Origin: Trinickia soli
GTDB lineage: Bacteria; Pseudomonadota; Gammaproteobacteria; Burkholderiales; Burkholderiaceae
Length of the DNA: 64,000 bases
Direction: 5' to 3'
NCBI RefSeq assembly: GCF_002879855.1
Contig: NZ_PNYB01000014.1
Location: forward strand, 100,659-164,658
Shown in pieces: positions 57,001-64,000 of the stretch; position 1 is the first letter of the stretch, and each line of letters begins with the position of its first letter. The translations under genes were made by a program, and so were the position numbers. The notes beneath the pieces are model-generated. The model was not told where the DNA came from, did no database searches, and saw only the letters and a list, made by a program, of their open reading frames with translations.

Positions 57001-58120
57001 GGTAAATCGCGATGCGTGCGGCCATCCTGTCGGTCGTTTCGTCGATGCGCAGCGTTGACGAGATGTACGGCCCCTGGTCCAGATCGTTCGTGTAGAGCGT
57101 CTGGATATCCTTGACCTTGGCCTCGCGCAGCTTTTCGAGCGTGCTTTCGGTGATCTCGTCATTCGCGTTCGCGATGACCTCGCCCGTTTCGCCGTCGATG
57201 ACGTTCTTCGCGAGCACCCGGCCGAGCAGGTAGTCCTCGGGCACCGAGATGAACTTCGTCTTGGCGTTTTCGAGGTCGCGGATGTGCTTTGCGTTGATCC
57301 GCTTGTCCTTTTGGACAATGACGTTGCCGTCGCGATCGGTGATATCGAAACGCGCGACTTCGCCGCGCAGACGCTCGGGCACGAACTCCATCTGCGCGCC
57401 TTCACCCATCAGCGTGAAGTTGTCGAAGACGAAGAAGTTCGCGAGGATCTGTTCGGGCGAGAGGCCGATTGCCTTGAGCAGGATCGTGACCGGCATCTTG
57501 CGGCGGCGGTCGACGCGGAAGTAGAGGATGTCCTTCGGATCGAATTCGAAGTCGAGCCACGAGCCGCGGTACGGAATGATCCGTGCCGAGAACAGCAGCT
57601 TGCCCGAGCTGTGCGTCTTGCCCTTGTCGTGTTCGAAGAACACGCCAGGCGAGCGGTGCAGCTGCGAGACGATGACACGTTCGGTGCCGTTGATGACAAA
57701 CGAGCCGGTCGGCGTCATGAGCGGAATTTCGCCCATGTAGACTTCCTGCTCCTTCACTTCCTTGACGACGGGCTTGCTCGGCGATTCCTTGTCGAGCAGC
57801 ACAAGGCGCACTTTGGCGCGCAAGGCCGAGCAGTAGGTGAGGCCGCGCTGCTGGCATTCCTTGATGTTGAACGCCGGCGGCGACAACGCGTAGCTCACGA
57901 ACTCGAGGCGCGCGAAACCGTTGTGCGAGACGATCGGGAAAACGGACGTGAACGCAGCCTGCAGACCCTCGGGTTTGCGAGCATTTGCGAGCACGTCAGC
58001 TTGCAGAAACGTGCTGAATGATTCAAGCTGGGTGGCCAGCAGGAAAGGTACTTGGTGAACGATGGGGCGCTTCGCAAAACTCTTACGAATGCGCTTCTTC
58101 TCGGTGAAGGAATATTGCAT
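54014..58120 (-). CDS. rpoB: RNA polymerase beta subunit
   Basis: 1368 residues. The rifampicin region reads [20 protein letters not shown] followed by [11 protein letters not shown]; the usual resistance positions (D516, H526, S531 by E. coli numbering) carry the wild-type residue, though N518 is Thr. The catalytic-face motif [15 protein letters not shown] is present. Begins 383 bases after rplL. Confidence 0.98.
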   Translation of the reverse strand: MQYSFTEKKRIRKSFAKRPIVHQVPFLLATQLESFSTFLQADVLANARKPEGLQAAFTSVFPIVSHNGFARLEFVSYALSPPAFNIKECQQRGLTYCSALRAKVRLVLLDKESPSKPVVKEVKEQEVYMGEIPLMTPTGSFVINGTERVIVSQLHRSPGVFFEHDKGKTHSSGKLLFSARIIPYRGSWLDFEFDPKDILYFRVDRRRKMPVTILLKAIGLSPEQILANFFVFDNFTLMGEGAQMEFVPERLRGEVARFDITDRDGNVIVQKDKRINAKHIRDLENAKTKFISVPEDYLLGRVLAKNVIDGETGEVIANANDEITESTLEKLREAKVKDIQTLYTNDLDQGPYISSTLRIDETTDRMAARIAIYRMMRPGEPPTEEAVEALFNRLFYSEDAYDLSKVGRMKFNRRVGRDEITGPMTLQDDDILATIKILVELRNGKGEVDDIDHLGNRRVRCVGELAENQFRAGLVRVERAVKERLGQAESENLMPHDLINSKPISSAIREFFGSSQLSQFMDQTNPLSEITHKRRVSALGPGGLTRERAGFEVRDVHPTHYGRVCPIETPEGPNIGLINSLALYAHLNEYGFLETPYRKVADGKVTDQIDYLSAIEEGRYVIAQANAAVADDGTLTDELVSSREAGETLMVTPDRIQYMDVAPSQIVSVAASLIPFLEHDDANRALMGSNMQRQAVPCLRPEKPVVGTGIERTVAVDSGTTVQALRGGVVDYVDAGRIVIRVNDDEAVAGEVGVDIYNLIKYTRSNQNTNINQRPIVKVGDMVARGDVLADGASTDLGELALGQNMLVAFMPWNGYNFEDSILISEKVVADDRYTSIHIEELNVVARDTKLGPEEITRDISNLAEVQLGRLDESGIVYIGAEVEAGDVLVGKVTPKGETQLTPEEKLLRAIFGEKASDVKDTSLRVPSGMSGTVIDVQVFTREGIQRDKRAQQIIDDELKRYRLDLNDQLRIVEGDAFQRLARMLEGKVANGGPKKLAKGTKIDQAYLSDLDHYHWFDIRLADEDAAAQLEAIKNSIEEKRHQFDLAFEEKRKKLTQGDELPPGVLKMVKVYLAVKRRLQPGDKMAGRHGNKGVVSKIVPIEDMPYMADGRPADVVLNPLGVPSRMNVGQVLEVHLGWAAKGLGWRIGEMLQRQAKVEELRVFLTKLYNESGRQEELESFSDDDIVELAKNLREGVPFATPVFDGATEEEMSKMLDLAFPDEIAENLGMTKSKNQVRLYDGRTGEAFERTVTVGYMHYLKLHHLVDDKMHARSTGPYSLVTQQPLGGKAQFGGQRFGEMEVWALEAYGASYVLQEMLTVKSDDVTGRTKVYENLVKGDHVIDAGMPESFNVLVKEIRSLGIDIDLDRN

Positions 58121-58503
58121 ACGATCTCCGAATCACGGCGGGCATGGTGTCGAGGCTAGGCGCCAGGATGAGACAACCCGAGTGTTCACCGACTGAGACC
58201 CGATGGCCGTCCTGAGGCTTGAACGAGCCTAGAAGCTTGGTGGTTGGCCGCTACCAACCGCTGGCTGACGGCAGCGGATGCCTGTGTTGCCCGCTGCCCG
58301 ACCAAACTTGCCTTCTGCAGTCGCTTCAGAAGACAAAGAGAAGTGCCGGTCGTTCGACACCCGAGGGTGCGACGAGAGGCAATTTTCTTTGGCCTCTGGG
58401 GCCATGTTCCGGGCCCCGAGACGCCGGGCCAAAACAAAGTCCCACAAAAGCACAAAAAGGCTGGCGGTGGAAAACCGCCAGCCTGCGCTCAACGCGAGGG
58501 GCT
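58121..58503 (-). other. rplL-rpoB intergenic region with attenuator-like hairpin
   Basis: 383 bases without a gene. A 10-bp stem (GGCTGGCGGT/ACCGCCAGCC, 58459-58468 with 58474-58483, loop GGAAA) sits 20 bases after the rplL stop and is followed on the minus strand by CTTTTTG. It resembles the partial terminator and processing zone known here in other bacteria. A further stem (AGAGGC/GCCTCT) lies near 58375-58398. Confidence 0.65.
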
Positions 58504-58881
58504 TTACTTGATTTCAGCCTTCGCGCCGGCTTCTTCCAGCTTCTTCTTCGCTTCTTCAGCAGCAGCCTTGGGCACCGCTTCCTTCACGGGCTTCGGTGCG
58601 CCGTCGACCAGATCCTTCGCTTCCTTCAGGCCGAGACCCGTCAGTTCGCGAACGGCCTTAATGACGGAAACCTTGTTTGCGCCGGTTTCGGTCAGGATCA
58701 CCGTGAATTCCGTTTGCTCTTCGGCAGCAGCTGCGCCGCCGCCAGCGCCCGCCGGGCCCGCCACTGCGACAGCAGCAGCCGACACGCCGAACTTCTCTTC
58801 GAACGCCTTGACGAGTTCGTTCAGTTCCAGAACCGACATCGCGCCAACGGCTTCGAGGATGTCTTCTTTTGCGATTGCCAT
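58504..58881 (-). CDS. rplL: large ribosomal subunit protein bL12
   Basis: 125 residues: N-terminal dimerisation domain, Ala/Gly-rich hinge (about 36-52) and factor-binding C-terminal domain ([20 protein letters not shown]). The stalk protein that recruits translational GTPases. 78 bases after rplJ. Confidence 0.98.
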   Translation of the reverse strand: MAIAKEDILEAVGAMSVLELNELVKAFEEKFGVSAAAVAVAGPAGAGGGAAAAEEQTEFTVILTETGANKVSVIKAVRELTGLGLKEAKDLVDGAPKPVKEAVPKAAAEEAKKKLEEAGAKAEIK

Positions 58882-58959
58882 TTGAAATACTCCTAAATTG
58901 AATTCGGATACAGCCAGCGACCGGTTACGCTCGACCGGAGTGCGCCATGCACCGCCTGC

Positions 58960-59457
58960 TTAGGCGGCTTCGCCCTGCTTCTTCTCGGCGAGCGCGGCGA
59001 GCGCGCGCGCGAAGCCCGAAACAGGCGCTTGCATGACGAACAACAGCTTGGAGAGCAGCTCCTCACGGCTCGGGATGTTGGCAAGCGCTTGCACGCCAGC
59101 CTTGTCCATCACCTTGCCTTCGTATGAGCCAGCCTTGATGATCAACTTGTCATTGCTTTTGCCGAAGTCGTTGACGACCTTGGCGGCGGCAATGGCATCT
59201 TCCGAGATGCCGTAGATCAGAGGACCGGTCATCTGCTCAGCCAACGGAGCGAACGGCGTACCTTCCACGGCGCGACGCGCCAGCGTGTTTTTCAACACGC
59301 GCAGGTACACCTGCTGCTCGCGTGCTTTCGCACGCAGCTTCGTCAGATCGCCAACCGTGATCCCACGATACTCGGCCAACACCATGGTCTGGGCCTTCGC
59401 GACTTGCGCGGAAACCTCAGCCACGACGGCCTGCTTATCTTCTTTGTTCAGTGGCAC
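58960..59457 (-). CDS. rplJ: large ribosomal subunit protein uL10
   Basis: 165 residues from GTG at 59457 with GGAGGT eight bases before. [20 protein letters not shown] at the start. Anchors L12 dimers to the ribosome and, with them, represses its own mRNA leader in relatives. Confidence 0.97.
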   Translation of the reverse strand: MPLNKEDKQAVVAEVSAQVAKAQTMVLAEYRGITVGDLTKLRAKAREQQVYLRVLKNTLARRAVEGTPFAPLAEQMTGPLIYGISEDAIAAAKVVNDFGKSNDKLIIKAGSYEGKVMDKAGVQALANIPSREELLSKLLFVMQAPVSGFARALAALAEKKQGEAA

Positions 59458-59770
59458 GGTTAACCTCCAGATTCGATGTATCGAACGGCTAAGCCCGATA
59501 CACCGCGTTCAACAACGGCGTCCGAGGGTTAGGAGTATTTCGACCATCGGCGCCACGCATCGCTGCGCAACGCCCATGAACTCAATGACTGCAAAACTTT
59601 TTCGGGTTCGCCATCTGCGTTGGCTCGCATTAAGGAAACGCCCGACTGCTGCGCTTCCGCCAACGGTCTTTGACAACCGGCCGCGTGAAGCTTGACGCCA
59701 CCCGCGACCGCCCAAAGCCCTTTCATACCGCCGCGGCCCGTGACATCGGAACGCGGCGCGATTGATTCTG
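59458..59770 (-). promoter_or_regulatory. rplJ leader, probable L10 autoregulatory region
   Basis: 313 bases between the rplA stop and the rplJ start. Position and length fit the L10 leader at which L10-L12 binds to limit rplJL translation. I see GC-rich complementary stretches but did not fold it and cannot assign the kink-turn. A short in-frame ORF here is not convincing as a protein. Confidence 0.5.
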
Positions 59771-60469
59771 TTACTGCGCTGCGAGCGACCCTTGGTCGAC
59801 ACGCACGCCCACGCCCATCGTGCTCGACAGGGCGATCTTGCGCAGATACACGCCCTTGCTCGTCGCGGGCTTTGCCTTCTGCAACGCTTCGACGAGCGCC
59901 GACAAGTTCGTCCGCAGCGCTGCCGGTTCGAACGAGGCACGGCCGATCGTCGCGTGGATGATGCCTGCCTTGTCGACGCGGAACTGCACCTGACCGGCCT
60001 TGGCGTTCTTGACGGCCGTGGCGACATCGGGGGTGACCGTGCCGACCTTCGGGTTCGGCATCAAGCCGCGCGGGCCGAGGATCTGGCCCAAGGTGCCGAC
60101 GATACGCATCGTGTCCGGGGAAGCGATCACGACGTCGAAATTCAGGTTACCGCCCTTGATCTGCTCGGCGAGGTCTTCCATGCCGACGATTTCGGCGCCG
60201 GCGGCGCGGGCTTGCTCAGCCTTTTCGCCCTGCGCGAACACAGCGACGCGCACCGACTTACCGGTACCGGCGGGCAACACGACCGAGCCGCGAACGACCT
60301 GATCCGACTTCTTCGCATCGATACCGAGCTGAACGGCGACGTCGATCGACTCGTCGAACTTTGCCGTGGCGCATCCCTTCACGAGCGACAGCGCTTCGTC
60401 GACCGGGTACAGCTTTTGACGATCGATCTTGTTTGCGAATGCTTGCAGACGCTTGGAAACCTTAGCCAT
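59771..60469 (-). CDS. rplA: large ribosomal subunit protein uL1
   Basis: 232 residues with [20 protein letters not shown] and the conserved [20 protein letters not shown]. Forms the L1 stalk that moves E-site tRNA; represses its own operon in E. coli. Starts directly at the rplK stop (TAA then ATG). Confidence 0.98.
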   Translation of the reverse strand: MAKVSKRLQAFANKIDRQKLYPVDEALSLVKGCATAKFDESIDVAVQLGIDAKKSDQVVRGSVVLPAGTGKSVRVAVFAQGEKAEQARAAGAEIVGMEDLAEQIKGGNLNFDVVIASPDTMRIVGTLGQILGPRGLMPNPKVGTVTPDVATAVKNAKAGQVQFRVDKAGIIHATIGRASFEPAALRTNLSALVEALQKAKPATSKGVYLRKIALSSTMGVGVRVDQGSLAAQ

Positions 60470-60901
60470 TTACACGCCCTCCACGGTGATGCCCATCGAG
60501 CGGGCGCTGCCGGCGATCGTACGAACCGCGGCGTCCAAGTCGGCCGCCGTAAGGTCAGGCATCTTCGCCTTGGCGATATCTTCGGCTTGTGCGCGCGTGA
60601 TCTTGCCGACCTTGTCGGTGTGCGGCTTGCTCGAGCCCTTGTCGATCTTCGCTGCCTTCTTGATGAGGACGGTAGCGGGGGGCGTCTTCAGGACAAACGT
60701 GAAGCTCTTGTCGGCGAACGCGGTGATCACGACGGGAACGGGCAGGCCCGGTTCCATCGCTTGGGTCTGCGCGTTGAACGCCTTGCAGAACTCCATGATG
60801 TTCAGGCCGCGCTGGCCCAGTGCCGGACCAACCGGCGGCGACGGGTTGGCTTTACCTGCAGGGATCTGCAGTTTGATAAAGCCGATGATTTTCTTTGCCA
60901 T
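60470..60901 (-). CDS. rplK: large ribosomal subunit protein uL11
   Basis: 143 residues with the proline-rich [20 protein letters not shown] and the C-terminal rRNA-binding domain. Target site of thiostrepton-type antibiotics with 23S rRNA. 155 bases after nusG. Confidence 0.98.
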   Translation of the reverse strand: MAKKIIGFIKLQIPAGKANPSPPVGPALGQRGLNIMEFCKAFNAQTQAMEPGLPVPVVITAFADKSFTFVLKTPPATVLIKKAAKIDKGSSKPHTDKVGKITRAQAEDIAKAKMPDLTAADLDAAVRTIAGSARSMGITVEGV

Positions 60902-61056
60902 GTCGAAAACCTCGTTGGAACGCGTGAGCGTTCGGTGAGTAGTAGCGCGCGTTCACCGCGATCAACCTTGCGATTACTGGCGCTCCTCAACGGTCATGAC
61001 GCGGACCGTAAGCGCGAAAGCGGACCGCCCGCTGCCGGGCGACCCGCTGGAATGAG

Positions 61057-61614
61057 TTACAGCTTTTCGACCTGCCCGAATTCCAATTCGACAGGCGTAG
61101 CGCGCCCGAAGATCGTGACCGACACGCGCACGCGCGATTTCTCGTAATTCACTTCTTCGACGCTGCCATTGAAGTCCGTGAACGGACCCTCCTTGACGCG
61201 GACCATCTCGCCCACCTCGAACAGCGTCTTCGGCCGCGGCTTCTCGACGCCTTCTTGCATTTGCGACATGATCTTCTCGACTTCCCGCGGGGAAATCGGG
61301 CTCGGCTTGTTGCGCGTGCCGCCGATGAAACCGGTTACCTTCGCCGTATTCTTGACGAGGTGCCACGTCTCATCCGTCATTTCCATCTCGACGAGAACAT
61401 AGCCCGGGAAGAAACGGCGCTCGGTCACCGACTTGTGACCGCCCTTCACTTCCACAACTTCTTCGGTCGGAACAAGAATCTGACCGAACTTGTCTTGCAT
61501 GCCTGCGCGCTCGATACGCTCTTGGAGCGCTCGCTGCACACTCTTCTCCATGCCGGAGTAGGCATGCACAACGTACCAACGCTTACCGCTCGGAGATGCC
61601 GGAGTATCGCTCAT
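61057..61614 (-). CDS. nusG: transcription elongation/antitermination factor NusG
   Basis: 185 residues. The N-terminal NGN domain has [17 protein letters not shown] and [11 protein letters not shown]; the C-terminal KOW domain has [18 protein letters not shown]. Couples RNA polymerase to the ribosome or Rho. One base after the secE stop. Confidence 0.98.
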   Translation of the reverse strand: MSDTPASPSGKRWYVVHAYSGMEKSVQRALQERIERAGMQDKFGQILVPTEEVVEVKGGHKSVTERRFFPGYVLVEMEMTDETWHLVKNTAKVTGFIGGTRNKPSPISPREVEKIMSQMQEGVEKPRPKTLFEVGEMVRVKEGPFTDFNGSVEEVNYEKSRVRVSVTIFGRATPVELEFGQVEKL

Positions 61615-61615
61615 A

Positions 61616-61996
61616 TCATTTCCAACCCAGAATCGCCGAGAAAATGACCCATTCGATGGACTTATCGCTGATCCACAGCAGCACCGCCATCACGAGCACG
61701 AAGCCGAAGACGACGAGCGTGGTTTGCGTTGCTTCCTTGCGAGTCGGCCAAACAACCTTGCGGACTTCTTTGTAGGAATCCTTGGCGAAAGCAATAAAGC
61801 CCTTACCAGGAGAGGACAGGAGACCAACAACAACACCGGCAGCGATGCCGACGACAAGCGCCGCGCCGCGCACATACCACTCCTGGCCACTCAGCCAGAA
61901 GAAACCCACGAATCCGGCCAAGACCAGCAGTACACCCGCGATAACCATCAACTTGTCGCTGGAAGTATCCACAGCTTCGACGGAAGGATTCGCCAT
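61616..61996 (-). CDS. secE: Sec translocon subunit SecE
   Basis: 126 residues with three membrane segments, the amphipathic conserved [19 protein letters not shown] before the last one. Clamps SecY (25314-26660). Follows tRNA-Trp by 35 bases; tRNA and secE are likely cut from one transcript. Confidence 0.96.
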   Translation of the reverse strand: MANPSVEAVDTSSDKLMVIAGVLLVLAGFVGFFWLSGQEWYVRGAALVVGIAAGVVVGLLSSPGKGFIAFAKDSYKEVRKVVWPTRKEATQTTLVVFGFVLVMAVLLWISDKSIEWVIFSAILGWK

Positions 61997-62031
61997 AACA
62001 CCTTAACGCGCGCCTGTGTGGCGCAGAATTT

Positions 62032-62107
62032 TGGCAGGGGCAGAGGGAATCGAACCCCCAACCTTCGGTTTTGGAGACCGACGCTCTGCCAGTTGAGCTA
62101 TACCCCT
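62032..62107 (-). tRNA. tRNA-Trp (CCA)
   Basis: 76 bases, encoded CCA end. Acceptor stem AGGGGTA/TGCCCCT, anticodon loop CTCCAAA giving CCA, T loop GGTTCGATTCC. Standard position between tuf and secE. Confidence 0.97.
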
Positions 62108-62170
62108 AAACCATTTGGGGTCGGCCCTGCAGCCAACCCCGAAACCACAGACCAACGAGAATTAACTGGC

Positions 62171-63361
<1,191 letters not shown>

Positions 63362-63423
63362 TTTCGACTCCTAAGAGGATTTTCAGTATGTTGCGCCGCA
63401 CGCAAACAATCAATGACAACTAC

Positions 63424-63498
<75 letters not shown>

Positions 63499-63513
63499 AG
63501 TACTTCTTGGCAA

Positions 63514-63587
63514 TGGAGCGGGTGAAGGGAATCGAACCCTCGTCGTAAGCTTGGAAGGCTTCTGCTCTACCATTGAGCTACACCCGC
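63514..63587 (-). tRNA. tRNA-Gly (TCC)
   Basis: 74 bases with encoded CCA. Acceptor stem GCGGGTG/CACCCGC, anticodon loop CTTCCAA reading TCC, T loop GGTTCGATTCC. Confidence 0.96.
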
Positions 63588-63630
63588 TAGGGCCTTCGCG
63601 ATTCCCTGCCGCACCACGGCATGCATATTC

Positions 63631-63716
63631 TGGTGGAGGAGGTTGGATTCGAACCAACGTAGGCGTAAGCCAACAGATTTACAGTCTGCCCCCTTTAGCC
63701 ACTCGGGCACCCCTCC
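63631..63716 (-). tRNA. tRNA-Tyr (GTA)
   Basis: 86 bases with encoded CCA and the long variable arm of class II tRNAs. Acceptor stem GGAGGGG/CCTCCTCC end, anticodon arm CAGACTGTAAATCTG reading GTA. Confidence 0.96.
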
Positions 63717-63820
63717 GCAGAGAACGGACGATTATGAAGGCCAAGGCACGCTTTGTCAAGCTTTGCGCACAGGCCTTGCTGGTCGACGCTCTCACTTATA
63801 GCGAGGCTTGTGCGCCACCA

Positions 63821-63860
63821 AAGCACAAACCCCCGAGAGCGCTATGACTGTCGGGGGTTT
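63821..63860 (-). terminator. hairpin after the 5S rRNA
   Basis: AAACCCCCGA (63827-63836) pairs with TCGGGGGTTT (63851-63860). On the minus strand the following bases (GTGCTTTGG) are only modestly T-rich, so some read-through into the tRNA-tuf operon is possible. Confidence 0.65.
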
Positions 63861-63876
63861 GGGTGCTACTAGAGGA

Positions 63877-63991
63877 GCCTGACGATTACCTACTTTCACA
63901 CGGGAATCCGCACTATCATCGGCGTGGAGTCGTTTCACGGTCCTGTTCGGGATGGGAAGGGGTGGTACCAACTCGCTGTGGTCATCAGGCA
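63877..63991 (-). rRNA. rrf: 5S ribosomal RNA
   Basis: About 115 bases with terminal stem TGCCTGATGAC/GTCAGGC and the conserved CCATCCCGAACAGGACCGTG loop. It is the end of an rrn operon whose 16S-23S lie beyond the right edge. Confidence 0.95.
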
Positions 63992-64000
63992 TAACTTGTT

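Noticed and set aside
54104..58120. Rifampicin-resistance allele in rpoB
   Set aside because: The residues usually changed are wild type; the one difference (Thr at the 518 position) may be lineage-specific and is not by itself evidence of resistance.

Overview
This 64 kb window is a GC-rich, densely coded chromosomal segment from a betaproteobacterium of the Burkholderia/Paraburkholderia/Trinickia group. The call rests on gene order (secE-nusG-rplKAJL-rpoBC, str and S10-spc-alpha operons next to allantoin genes and recQ), on protein sequences (SecY, L15, S8 and S4 N-termini, Mg-type HemB), and on the rrn-tRNA-tuf arrangement. No database search was possible, so the genus is not fixed.

Layout. 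1-4848 (minus): start of aroB, aroK, then a compact type IV pilus set pilM-pilN-pilOP-pilQ whose genes are joined by ATGA overlaps. 5062-9565: mrcA (PBP1a), cyaY, lptM, lysA. 9663-16955: msrPQ repair system, system II cytochrome c maturation (ccsB-resB), a cytochrome c4 and engB. 16956-17304: an intergenic gap with a strong minus-strand terminator and a C-rich loop that looks like a small RNA gene. 17305-21430: hemB, a small poorly conserved islet, dsbD and cutA. 21598-41277 (all minus): rpsL-rpsG-fusA-tuf, then rpsJ, then the S10, spc and alpha operons to rplQ. Clear sigma70 promoters precede rpsL, rplC and rplN, and strong hairpins sit at tuf/rpsJ, rpsK/rpsD, rpoA/rplQ and after rplQ.

41304-45131 is a ureide catabolism locus: an FCD-type GntR regulator divergent from a DctA-like transporter, allantoicase and ureidoglycolate lyase, with a promoter and an adjacent palindromic operator candidate in the shared gap. 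45264-47351 is an orphan 695-residue protein with a Ser/Pro-rich N-terminus, a region resembling the pre-toxin part of polymorphic toxins, and a GNAT-like acetyltransferase module. It is the best candidate for an undescribed accessory function. recQ follows.

49645-63991 (minus): 5S rRNA, tRNA-Tyr, tRNA-Gly, tRNA-Thr, a second tuf, tRNA-Trp, secE, nusG, rplK, rplA, rplJ, rplL, rpoB, rpoC. Most of the window is therefore the transcription and translation core. Novelty is concentrated in the reduced/fused pilus alignment complex, the putative anti-Shine-Dalgarno small RNA, the orphan GNAT protein, and the promoter/hairpin layout of the ribosomal operons.
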